9,459 bases of DNA. Origin: Methanobacteriota archaeon (GTDB lineage Archaea; Altiarchaeota; Altiarchaeia; IMC4; QMZM01). The notes under the pieces were generated by a model. It was not told the DNA's origin. It did not search any database and was given only the letters and a program-made list of their open reading frames with translations. Position numbers and translations under genes: made by a program. The DNA lies in assembly GCA_903930485.1 (NCBI GenBank), contig CAIYYO010000210.1, forward strand, positions 1-9,459, in the 5' to 3' direction. This document shows, in pieces, positions 1 through 6,684 of the stretch (its first letter is position 1; each line of letters begins with the position of its first letter).

Positions 1-1729
1 GACGGCCATGCCGATCCGCCGGGGATGACGGAAGGCCATTACACGGAGCGACTGCTGCGGCTTCCGCGACGGATGCGTGTGAGACGAGGGCTGATTCTAC
101 TTCGGCGGTGCCTATCCTGTGGCCTGAGACGTTGAGGACGTCGTCTGATCTCCCCTGTATCCAGAAGAATCCTTTCTCGTCTTTTCTTGCGATGTCTCCT
201 GCGAGGTAGATCCCGGGATATTTGCTGTAGTAGGTCTCCTTGTATCTGTCCGGGTTCTTGTACAAAGTCCGCAGCATCGAGGGCCAGGGCTTCTTTATCA
301 CGAGCAGGCCTCCTTTGCCTGTCAGGGATTGCCCGTCTTCGCTGTATATGTCGGCATCTATTCCCGGCAGCGGCTTCGTCGCGGTCCCTGGCTTTAATTC
401 AGTCATGGGCGTAGGCGATATCATGAAGCACCCGGTCTCAGTCTGCCACCAGGTGTCCATTATCGGGCACTTCTTTTTCCCGACGAAGTTGTGGTACCAT
501 ATCCATGCCTCGGGGTTTATTGGTTCTCCTACGCTTCCAAGCAGCCTTAGAGAGCTCATGTCCCTCTTCTTCGGCCATTCGTCTCCGAGCCTCATGTGTG
601 CCCGTATAGCGGTCGGCGCGGTGTAGAATATCGTGACACCGTGTTTTTCGATGAGCTGCCACCACCTGTCCGGGTGCGGATAGGAAGGCGCTCCTTCGTA
701 CATGAACGACGTCGCGCCTAGTAACAGTGGCGCGTATACTACGTACGAGTGTCCCGTTATCCATCCCGCGTCTGCCGAGCACCAGTAGATGTCTTCTTCT
801 TTCATGTCGAAGACGTTCTTCAGAGTGCTGTATATCCCGACGGCGTATCCTCCGTGCACGTGGACTATCCCTTTAGGCGACCCGGTGGTCCCCGAAGTAT
901 AAAGGATGAAAAGCGTGTCTTCCGCATCCATCTCTTCGGTCTTGCAGTGCACTGATTCTCCTTCGATTATGTCGTCCCAGTACAAGTCCCTGTCGTTGTG
1001 CATGCTGACCTGGTTATTCGTATTCTTCACGACTACAACGGACTCTATGGAGGGCGCATCCTTCAATGCCTCGTCCGCATTGTTCTTGAGCGAGACGACG
1101 CTCCCGCGCCTGTAGAACCCGTCCGCTGTGACCAGTACCTTGGACTCGCAATCGTTTATCCTGTCGCGTAACGCCTTGGCAGAAAAGCCAGAGAACACGA
1201 CCGAGTGTACGGCGCCTATCTTCGCGCATGCGAGCATCGCCACGGGCAGCTCGAGGAGCATCGGCATATATATCGTCACTCTGTCCCCCTTTTTCACGCC
1301 CAGGCTCTTGAGCGCGTTCGCGAACCTGTTGACTTCTATATATAGGTCCCGGTACGTCATCTTCTTGACCTCGCCGGTCTCTCCTTCCCAGATGAACGCG
1401 ACCTTGTTCTTGTGCCAGGTCTTCATGTGCCTGTCGACCGCGTTATGGACTATGTTGATCTTCCCGCCTGTGAACCATTTATAGAACGGCGCTTTGGAGT
1501 CGTCGAGCACTTTGGTCCAGGGCTTGAACCATTGAAGCTCTTTCCCGACCTCGCCCCAATACCATTCGACGTCCTTCGCCTTCTCAAGAAGCTCGTCGTA
1601 GCTTTTGATCTTGTGCGCGTCCATCCATTGCTTGATGTTGCTGTGCTCTACAAGTTCCTTGGGCGGGCTGAAAACCCTCTGCTCGTCCATCAATACCATC
1701 ACGTCCTTTGGCGTCTGTGTCTCTGTCAT
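1..1729 (-). CDS. acs: Acetyl-CoA synthetase (AMP-forming), C-terminus outside window
   Basis: Activates acetate to acetyl-CoA through an acetyl-AMP intermediate in the cytoplasm. The frame is open from the ATG at 1729 to the left edge, giving 576 codons of the roughly 630-650 usual for the family. Visible motifs are the P-loop-like YTSGTTGSPKG (residues 277-287), DTWWQTETG (425-433, acyl pocket and adenine site), the conserved Asp of the AGD turn (512) and GRSDDVLNVSGHR (526-538), which contains the hinge. The lysine near the C-terminus that is acetylated in regulated family members lies off the window. The start at 1729 is preferred because GGTGG lies 4 bases upstream (1734-1738). An in-frame ATG at 1750 is an alternative without such a site. 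The gene follows the transporter gene by about 49 bases on the same strand, so co-transcription is likely. The last 15 or so codons (positions 1-48) do not look like the family; see findings. Confidence 0.95.
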   Translation of the reverse strand, partial: MTETQTPKDVMVLMDEQRVFSPPKELVEHSNIKQWMDAHKIKSYDELLEKAKDVEWYWGEVGKELQWFKPWTKVLDDSKAPFYKWFTGGKINIVHNAVDRHMKTWHKNKVAFIWEGETGEVKKMTYRDLYIEVNRFANALKSLGVKKGDRVTIYMPMLLELPVAMLACAKIGAVHSVVFSGFSAKALRDRINDCESKVLVTADGFYRRGSVVSLKNNADEALKDAPSIESVVVVKNTNNQVSMHNDRDLYWDDIIEGESVHCKTEEMDAEDTLFILYTSGTTGSPKGIVHVHGGYAVGIYSTLKNVFDMKEEDIYWCSADAGWITGHSYVVYAPLLLGATSFMYEGAPSYPHPDRWWQLIEKHGVTIFYTAPTAIRAHMRLGDEWPKKRDMSSLRLLGSVGEPINPEAWIWYHNFVGKKKCPIMDTWWQTETGCFMISPTPMTELKPGTATKPLPGIDADIYSEDGQSLTGKGGLLVIKKPWPSMLRTLYKNPDRYKETYYSKYPGIYLAGDIARKDEKGFFWIQGRSDDVLNVSGHRIGTAEVESALVSHASVAEAAAVAPCNGLPSSPADRHGR

Positions 1730-1733
1730 TTTT

Positions 1734-1738
1734 CCACC
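1734..1738 (-). promoter_or_regulatory. Ribosome binding site of acs
   Basis: GGTGG on the minus strand, 4 bases before the ATG at 1729. It decides between the two in-frame ATG codons at 1750 and 1729 in favour of the shorter form. Confidence 0.45.
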
Positions 1739-1778
1739 GTTTTTGTCCATTTGTTTTGGTTTAATGATATTTTTAATC

Positions 1779-3143
1779 TCATTCCTTTCTCGGGGGCTTT
1801 ATCAATATCGCCATCACCGCCGCTATCCCTACGAGGATCCCCAGGACCAGCCCTGGCGCTGCATAGCTCATCAATGCAGGGTTCTGAGGCACAAGGTTCG
1901 CTGAAAGCATTGGCCCGAGTATTCCCCCGATTCCGTATGCCGTGAAAACAACCCCGTAATTGACTCCGCAGTTCTTGGCTCCGAAAAAGTCCGCCGTCGC
2001 TGACGGGAACAGTGAAAAGCATGAACCGAAGCACAGCCCGATCAGAGCCATCACAAGGTATACCATGAACGGCGCCATCGAAGTCGTGTAGACGAAAGTC
2101 CCTATGAGCACTGCCTGCAGGCCGAACAGGATAAACATCGTCCTAGCGCGCCCGATGTGATCCGACAGCCATCCTGCGAAGATCCTGCCTATCCCGTTGA
2201 ATATGGCGAGAACGCTCACTGCGACCGCGCCTTCGAGGACCGCGGCCGAGGCCGGGTAGCTGTACGCGTCCCGGAATGCTATCTCTGCGAACTTATTCAG
2301 GAACCCGATAACCATAAGCCCCGCCGCTGAGGCGAATATGAACATGGTCCAGAGCATCCAGAACTGACGGGTTTTTACCATCTCCGAGACCGTAAAATCC
2401 TTGTACGCATGGGTCACGGCCTTCTTAGTCTTGGACGGGTCCCATCCTACGGGTTTCCAGCCTTCTGGGGGGTTCCTGAGGACGAGGGCGCCCGCGCATA
2501 TTGCGACAAGGAATACCGCTCCGAGGGTCATGAACGTGCTCGGGAGACCTATCTTGAGGAGCCCGGAAAGACCCGGCACGGTCTGGAATAAGGAGACAAT
2601 CAATGGCTGTATCAATCCCTTGGGCTGGGCTGGGAGACCGCCTATCATCACCTGTGCGGCCGGCGCCAGAAGCACGGAACCGAATCCGAATCCGAACACC
2701 ATCAATCCTGCAATCAGTCCTCTTTTGTCCGGGAACCACTTACTGCCTGCCGCTATCGGGGCTCCGTATGCGAAGCCTACTCCACAGCCTGCGAGGACGC
2801 CGTAAGTGATATAGAGCATCTTTATCTGGAATATACCGAACAAATCGATTACTCCTTGGATTAACATACTGGATGCTATGAAGCCTATTCCCAGAAGCAA
2901 TCCCCCTATGAGCGCGACCAGCTTCGGCCCCCGCTTATCCTGTATCCTTCCGGCTATGGGCATGGTTAAGGCGAAAAAGAGCAGCATGATCGAGAACGCC
3001 ATCGTTTGTTCCGAGGTGGTCCATTTATAGGTCTTTTCCAGGGTGGAACCGAATATGCTCCAGGTATAGGTTATGCCGAGCATGAGGTTTATAAGGACCC
3101 CGCCGGCGACTATAAGCCATCTATTCTGTTTTTTGGATTCCAT
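1779..3143 (-). CDS. OFA-family major facilitator transporter (oxalate/formate antiporter-like)
   Basis: A membrane carrier of the major facilitator superfamily, about 454 residues with hydrophobic stretches consistent with 12 helices in two halves. Each half carries a loop 2-3 type signature (GRIQDKRGPK, about 65-74, and GWLSDHIGRAR, about 324-334). WFPDKRG (136-142) and the central-loop RNPPEGWKP (223-231) are typical of the OFA group (oxalate:formate antiporter and related monocarboxylate carriers). The substrate cannot be read from the sequence. The acs gene about 49 bases downstream suggests acetate or another short carboxylate (inference). I chose the ATG at 3143; a TTG at 3152 would add three residues. 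No strong ribosome binding site is visible. Confidence 0.9.
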   Translation of the reverse strand: MESKKQNRWLIVAGGVLINLMLGITYTWSIFGSTLEKTYKWTTSEQTMAFSIMLLFFALTMPIAGRIQDKRGPKLVALIGGLLLGIGFIASSMLIQGVIDLFGIFQIKMLYITYGVLAGCGVGFAYGAPIAAGSKWFPDKRGLIAGLMVFGFGFGSVLLAPAAQVMIGGLPAQPKGLIQPLIVSLFQTVPGLSGLLKIGLPSTFMTLGAVFLVAICAGALVLRNPPEGWKPVGWDPSKTKKAVTHAYKDFTVSEMVKTRQFWMLWTMFIFASAAGLMVIGFLNKFAEIAFRDAYSYPASAAVLEGAVAVSVLAIFNGIGRIFAGWLSDHIGRARTMFILFGLQAVLIGTFVYTTSMAPFMVYLVMALIGLCFGSCFSLFPSATADFFGAKNCGVNYGVVFTAYGIGGILGPMLSANLVPQNPALMSYAAPGLVLGILVGIAAVMAILIKPPRKE

Positions 3144-3192
3144 TGTGCGCAATTTATCATGATTAATTATGTAGAATTATGGGCTTTCTTCC

Positions 3193-3200
3193 TTTAAAAA
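3193..3200 (-). promoter_or_regulatory. Possible TATA box for the transporter-acs pair
   Basis: The 77-base gap between the DUF460 stop and the transporter start contains TTTTTAAA on the minus strand, about 53 bases before the ATG at 3143. This position would give a short 5' leader. It is recognised by AT-richness and position only; the T run could instead belong to a terminator of the upstream gene. Confidence 0.3.
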
Positions 3201-3209
3201 GACACAGAC

Positions 3210-3215
3210 AAAAAA
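3210..3215 (-). terminator. Possible oligo-T terminator after the DUF460 gene
   Basis: Six consecutive T residues on the minus strand, 14 bases after the DUF460 stop codon, with a second T5 run slightly further on (3196-3200). Archaeal RNA polymerase commonly terminates at such T tracts without a hairpin, and I see no hairpin here. Confidence 0.3.
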
Positions 3216-3229
3216 TCGACAAATGGCGA

Positions 3230-4384
3230 TTAATCTCGTTCCTTCCTGTAGCCTTCAACGATGTCTTCCAGCCTCACGCGGGCCTTATAAACAGCCCTTG
3301 CCGCCTCAACGTCTTCAAGGCGCACATAGAAACAGCCCTCGAATTTCCGGACCATGGACGGATCGGCATATACTATATTCATAGTATCCAGTAGGAGCCT
3401 GTTCGTGGAATCCCCGGTGAATACCATTGAAGCCTCGTCTAGGAGAGAGACCTCGTCCCTCCGCAAGGCCCTGTCAATCACGACAAAACCGGTCCTCTGC
3501 TTCGGAAAAATGCCTACGGGAGCGATGACTCGGTCAAGTACCAGGTCCCACCTCTTCTTCAAGCCCTCGAAAGAAGCAAGCCGCCTGCGCAATTCCGAAA
3601 CATCCCGCCTCAGGTCTTTTATGGAGCGATCCCTCTTCTGCAACTCGGTATCCCGGCGGAGACCGAGGTCGCACTCCCTTTTCACCTTCGCCGCCCGGTC
3701 CTTAAGGGATGCAATCTCCCTGTCTTTTTCCGCGAGCCTCGACCGCATGAACTCGTTCTGGCGCTCGAGCATCGCCAGCCGCTTGCTGTATTCTGAATCT
3801 GGGACAGGCTGCGGTGTAGGAGGAACCGGCTTGGCGACAGGTACGGCTGGCCGGGCATCGGGTTTCTTCCCCATATCTTCCACTGCTGCCTTAGCCTTGT
3901 CCACGGAAAAACCCCTGATGACGAGATGCTTCACTGAATCAGTCTTCTTTGGATCCAGTCCGAGTGATTCTATCTTCGCGAACTTATTCCTGTAGGTGGA
4001 ATACGCAAGCAGCGCCGCAGCCAGCGAATCCCTCTGATGCGCATCCCCGGTCCTGTGATTACGGGTCAAGGCGATCTTGTCAAGGACCAGTGCGGATTCT
4101 GGAGGCGCATATACGATCGCCCCCAGCTTTGACGCCATCTTGTGGACGAATCCCGGCGCAGGCGCCACATCGGTGGCGACGACGGAAACGCTTCCCAGAG
4201 AAACCAGCCGCTCAACAGACTTGTCCAGGCCCAGATCCTTGGAACTGTAGAGGTCGACGACCTTGCCTCTGAAATCGATCGCTGCAAGCCCCGTGGTCGT
4301 ACCGGGATCGACGCCGACGATTAGGTGCAATTTCTTCGAATAGATATAAGAATACCGGAAAGAAAAAGCACATTCATCAGACAT
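3230..4384 (-). CDS. DUF460 / COG2433 family protein: RNase H-fold domain plus coiled coil
   Basis: Predicted cytoplasmic nucleic-acid-related protein of an archaeal family with a RuvC/YqgF-like RNase H fold; the function is not established. The N-terminal domain (about 19-135) begins with LIVGVDPGTTTG, whose Asp26 matches the first acidic residue of RuvC-like enzymes. TDVAP supplies Asp72, then comes PPE (Glu96), and DAHQRDSLAAALLAY gives candidates His116 and Asp119. A proline-rich linker (about 175-196) follows, then a highly charged coiled coil (about 198-280) and a C-terminal domain of about 100 residues. At 384 residues it is shorter than the 600 or more I recall for many family members. 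The ATG at 4384 has GGCGAT 4 bases upstream (4389-4394), which supports it. A TTG at 4330, just before the conserved domain, is the alternative and would remove an unconserved 18-residue leader. The gene lies 12 bases after the upstream membrane-protein gene, so an operon is likely. Confidence 0.85.
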   Translation of the reverse strand: MSDECAFSFRYSYIYSKKLHLIVGVDPGTTTGLAAIDFRGKVVDLYSSKDLGLDKSVERLVSLGSVSVVATDVAPAPGFVHKMASKLGAIVYAPPESALVLDKIALTRNHRTGDAHQRDSLAAALLAYSTYRNKFAKIESLGLDPKKTDSVKHLVIRGFSVDKAKAAVEDMGKKPDARPAVPVAKPVPPTPQPVPDSEYSKRLAMLERQNEFMRSRLAEKDREIASLKDRAAKVKRECDLGLRRDTELQKRDRSIKDLRRDVSELRRRLASFEGLKKRWDLVLDRVIAPVGIFPKQRTGFVVIDRALRRDEVSLLDEASMVFTGDSTNRLLLDTMNIVYADPSMVRKFEGCFYVRLEDVEAARAVYKARVRLEDIVEGYRKERD

Positions 4385-4396
4385 CCAAATCGCCGT

Positions 4397-4798
4397 TCAT
4401 GGCCTTATTCTTCTCATCTGCGCTATCAGGCCGGCATAGTGCCTCAGTTTTTCCTCTTTAGTCATCAATCCCACGCTGCGTGTTTTCCTAAAGACGCCGA
4501 TCTTCATAAGCGGTGGAACGAATATCAGGATTGACAGCCCGACAGCCGCAACAATGTAATCTCCGAACGGCCCAAAGGCTCTGAAGATCCTCCCAAGCGA
4601 GGGGATGGTATATGCATATGGAACAAGGAACACGATCCCGGCAAGAAGCAAAAAAATGTACAATCCGAATAGAATACGCTCTCGAGCCCGCCGCTTCTCC
4701 TCAGCTAGAACGTAACCTGGAAGGACATCGTCTATCTCTTCCTGGGAAAAATGCCGCCTGAGGGAATCCTGCAGGGCCGTATCATAAGACGTTTCCAA
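4397..4798 (-). CDS. Small membrane protein of unknown function
   Basis: A 133-residue protein I do not recognise. An acidic-then-basic N-terminal region of about 40 residues (rich in Glu and Arg at 33-41) precedes two hydrophobic helices (about 42-63 and 80-99). A basic C-terminal tail with KTRSVGLMTKEEKLRHY (105-121) follows. The tail resembles a short linear segment rather than a folded domain. The start is TTG at 4798, supported by GAGG at 4806-4809, 7 bases upstream; no in-frame ATG is available at the front. It ends 12 bases before the DUF460 gene, so the two are probably co-transcribed, perhaps from the TATA element at 4909-4920. Confidence 0.75.
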   Translation of the reverse strand: METSYDTALQDSLRRHFSQEEIDDVLPGYVLAEEKRRARERILFGLYIFLLLAGIVFLVPYAYTIPSLGRIFRAFGPFGDYIVAAVGLSILIFVPPLMKIGVFRKTRSVGLMTKEEKLRHYAGLIAQMRRIRP

Positions 4799-4837
4799 AC
4801 TGTCGCCTCATTATGGATTAATACATCGTACATTAAA

Positions 4838-4891
4838 TCACAATACGCTCAATTTTATCTGCCCCTGTTTTATCGGATAATCCCCTGTCAT
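4838..4891 (-). pseudogene. Remnant of a second purF 3' end, or a 17-codon peptide ORF
   Basis: ATG at 4891 to TGA at 4838 encodes MTGDYPIKQGQIKLSVL. Aligned to the last 16 residues of PurF on the same strand (stop at 5201), 10 of 16 residues are identical. By my count 38 of 51 bases match, with no gap and with stop codons in register. The PurF tail reads NGEYPIKEEQMKLSEL; the copy's TGDYP is, as I recall, the commoner form in PurF proteins. Similarity stops at the copy's ATG, just after the point where PurF has its CLAC cluster ligands, and an in-frame TGA lies five codons upstream. It is either a decayed duplicate or a translated small peptide: a TATA element sits about 24 bases before the ATG. 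It lies between the promoter and the membrane-protein gene at 4798. Confidence 0.7.
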
Positions 4892-4895
4892 CGTG

Positions 4896-4930
4896 TTATA
4901 TCCTCAGAACTTATATAAGTAGATATAAGG
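4896..4930. promoter_or_regulatory. Bidirectional TATA-type promoter with nested inverted repeats
   Basis: ACTTATATAAGT (4909-4920) is a perfect palindrome, so it is a TATA box on both strands. It is flanked by the inverted pair TTATATC (4896-4902) and GATATAA (4922-4928). The palindrome is centred about 26 bases before the BofA-like ATG at 4941 and about 24 bases before the minus-strand ATG at 4891. These are the distances expected for leaderless archaeal transcripts in both directions. The flanking repeats could be an operator. Confidence 0.5.
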
Positions 4931-4940
4931 GGTTAAAAAA

Positions 4941-5192
4941 ATGTCTTTACTTGTCGAAGTCGCAACATTGCTTCTTGCAGTCGTTGTGGTATATATCCTA
5001 TGGAAGATCCTGGAGAACGTCGGGCACTTGTTAATCAATTCCATCATGGGGATAATCGTGTTCTGGGCCCTGAACTATTTCTTTGGCTTAGGGATACCGA
5101 TCTATTGGTTATCTGTATTGATTGTAGCGATCGCAGGGCTCCCGGGCGTGCTGCTTGTTGTGTTGATACACTTCCTGGGGCTGGGTTTTTGA
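4941..5192 (+). CDS. BofA-like small integral membrane protein
   Basis: An 83-residue, almost entirely hydrophobic protein with two to three membrane helices (about 3-22, 27-48 and 54-80). The pattern LLINSIMGIIVFWALNYFFGLGIPIY then SVLIVAIAGLPGVLLVVL matches the archaeal branch of the pro-sigmaK processing inhibitor BofA family. In Bacillus, BofA restrains an intramembrane metalloprotease; archaea lack sigmaK, so the role here is unknown. AAGGGG at 4927-4932 could act as a ribosome binding site, but the TATA spacing also allows a leaderless message. It converges on purF with 8 bases between the stops and lies between two copies of the purF 3' end. Confidence 0.75.
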   Translation: MSLLVEVATLLLAVVVVYILWKILENVGHLLINSIMGIIVFWALNYFFGLGIPIYWLSVLIVAIAGLPGVLLVVLIHFLGLGF

Positions 5193-5200
5193 GGAGTTGG

Positions 5201-6586
5201 TTATAGTTCGCTCAATTTCATCTGCTCTTCCTTTATCGGGTATTCCCCGTTCAGGCATGCGAGGCAGAGTTTTTCCTTCGGCAGTCCGATAGCTTTTATC
5301 AGTCCCTCCAGGCTCGTGTACGCGAGCGAGTCGGCGCCTATCTCTTTTCCGATGTCTTTTACTGTCTTTTTCTGGGCGATGAATTCCTCGTAGGTCTGCA
5401 TGTCTATGCCGTAGAAGCAGGGGCACCTTATCGGCGGGCAGGATATTCTGACGTGTACTTCTTTGGCGCCGTATTCCCTGAGCATCTTGATGATCCTTCG
5501 TATCGTGGTCCCGCGGACTATGGAGTCGTCGACGAGCACGATGCGCTTGCCTGCGATCTCGCTCCTTATAGGGTTCAGTTTTACTTTGACGCCGTTCTCC
5601 CGGTCTTTCTGTATCGGCATGATAAAAGTCCTGCCGTGGTAGCGGTTCTTCATCAGGCCTTCTCCGTACGGTATCTTCGATCCTTGGGAGAATCCTATGG
5701 CGGCCGTGATGCCTGAATCCGGCACTGCAACGACTATGTCGGCCTCGGCAGGCGATTCCTTCGCAAGGGTTCTTCCAAGGTTCCTCCGGACTTCATAAAC
5801 CGATACCTCGTTTATTATGGAGTCAGGCCTTGCGAAATACACGTATTCGAACATGCAGTGAGCCGGCTCCTCTTTACGCCCAGTGAAGGATTCGACCGTG
5901 TCGCCGATGACAAGTATTTCCCCGGGCTTAACGTCCCTTACCAGCTTCATGCCTACGGCGTCGAGGGCGCATGTCTCGGAAGCGATCGCGGCTCCTTTTT
6001 CCGATTTCCCATAGACGAGCGGCCGGATACCCCACGGGTCCCGTACAGCGATCACCTTGTCTTGTTTGAGTATGGCGAGCGAGTAGGAGCCTTTCAAATA
6101 GTTCATTGCGCTCTTTATACCCTCAACGAAATCACCGGTGCGTAGGTGTTCCCGAACGATTAGCTGGGCGATTATCTCGGTGTCGGACGTCGTCGTGAAG
6201 ACGCTTCCCTTCCTTTCAAGGAGGGCTCGCATCTCCGGCGTGTTCGTCAGGTTGCCGTTGTGGGCTATCGCAAAGCTTCCTTCGGAGTAGTTTATGACGA
6301 ACGGCTGCGAGTTCTCTACACCGAGGCCGCCGCATGTCGAGTATCGGACGTGCCCTATCCCGGCCTTTCCGTCGAGGTGCACGTTCTTGAAAACGTGGGA
6401 AACGAGACCGAGGTCTTTGTGCAGGTTTATCTTGTCGTTAGAAAAAGTGGCTATGCCGGCCGATTCCTGTCCGCGGTGCTGGAGGGCGTAGAGTCCGTAA
6501 TATATGCTGTCGAAGACTTCCTCGCTTGACCGGATGCCGAAGACAGCACATTTCTCCCCTATATCTCCTCCAACATCGTTATTCAA
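5201..6586 (-). CDS. purF: Amidophosphoribosyltransferase
   Basis: Catalyses the first committed step of purine synthesis: PRPP plus glutamine to phosphoribosylamine. The N-terminal Ntn glutaminase domain starts at the nucleophile Cys in EKCAVFGI (Cys13 from the start used here), with GHVRYST, AHNGNLTN and TTSDTE following. The C-terminal phosphoribosyltransferase domain carries the PRPP loop VLVDDSIVRGTT (350-361). Cysteines at 244, 383/388/390, 441 and 444 (CLAC) fit the 4Fe-4S cluster of the Bacillus-type enzyme. No ATG is in frame before the catalytic Cys. TTG at 6586 gives a 12-residue propeptide that would be cleaved, close to the 11 residues of B. subtilis. TTG at 6610 or 6625 would give longer forms but overlap the TATA-like element at 6614-6621. 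The 3' end has a diverged duplicate at 4838-4891. Confidence 0.95.
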   Translation of the reverse strand: MNNDVGGDIGEKCAVFGIRSSEEVFDSIYYGLYALQHRGQESAGIATFSNDKINLHKDLGLVSHVFKNVHLDGKAGIGHVRYSTCGGLGVENSQPFVINYSEGSFAIAHNGNLTNTPEMRALLERKGSVFTTTSDTEIIAQLIVREHLRTGDFVEGIKSAMNYLKGSYSLAILKQDKVIAVRDPWGIRPLVYGKSEKGAAIASETCALDAVGMKLVRDVKPGEILVIGDTVESFTGRKEEPAHCMFEYVYFARPDSIINEVSVYEVRRNLGRTLAKESPAEADIVVAVPDSGITAAIGFSQGSKIPYGEGLMKNRYHGRTFIMPIQKDRENGVKVKLNPIRSEIAGKRIVLVDDSIVRGTTIRRIIKMLREYGAKEVHVRISCPPIRCPCFYGIDMQTYEEFIAQKKTVKDIGKEIGADSLAYTSLEGLIKAIGLPKEKLCLACLNGEYPIKEEQMKLSEL

Positions 6587-6613
6587 TTTAATTCGAAAAA
6601 GGATATGCAAGGC

Positions 6614-6621
6614 GCATATAA
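6614..6621 (-). promoter_or_regulatory. Possible TATA box of purF
   Basis: TTATATGC on the minus strand, centred about 32 bases before the TTG at 6586. A transcript would start near 6592, leaving almost no leader, which is consistent with the absence of a ribosome binding site there. Confidence 0.4.
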
Positions 6622-6632
6622 GCAATCAAATG

Positions 6633-6667
6633 CATTATAATATCTTACTGCGGGCTTAATAATTAAG
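6633..6667 (+). promoter_or_regulatory. Possible TATA boxes of argJ
   Basis: Two AT-rich candidates precede argJ: TTATAATA (6635-6642) and the near-palindrome CTTAATAATTAAG (6655-6667). The second is centred about 24 bases before the ATG, which would make a leaderless message. The region is shared with the divergent purF promoter, so the two genes may be co-regulated. Confidence 0.35.
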
Positions 6668-6684
6668 GAAAAACATTTTACAAG

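Larger units (their letters stand above)
4838..5254. repeat. Imperfect direct repeat (purF 3' ends) bracketing the BofA-like gene
   Basis: Units at about 4838-4888 and 5201-5251 match at about three quarters of positions, offset by 363 bases and in the same orientation. The interval contains only a promoter and one small gene. The second unit is the real end of purF. The pattern fits either insertion of a small cassette that restored the target gene's 3' end, or a tandem duplication followed by deletion. Confidence 0.6.

Noticed and set aside
438..782. Minus-strand open frame within acs in another frame
   Set aside because: Arg-rich product without domains, overlapping conserved acs motifs.
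1412..1945. Long plus-strand open frame opposite acs
   Set aside because: It is in register with the acs codons and arises from their codon bias; the minus-strand protein is a clear family match, and the plus-strand product resembles nothing.
3354..3995. 213-codon plus-strand open frame opposite the DUF460 gene
   Set aside because: Low-complexity Ser/Arg-rich product covering the coiled-coil region of a real gene on the other strand; no start-site signal.
6559..6576. Five-codon upstream reading frame before the purF catalytic Cys
   Set aside because: It starts at an ATG inside the purF frame if TTG 6586 is used; too short and without supporting conservation to call.
6655..6667. Near-palindrome before argJ as an arginine-repressor operator
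   Set aside because: It is a short AT-rich sequence that is equally well explained as a TATA element; no second copy is seen.
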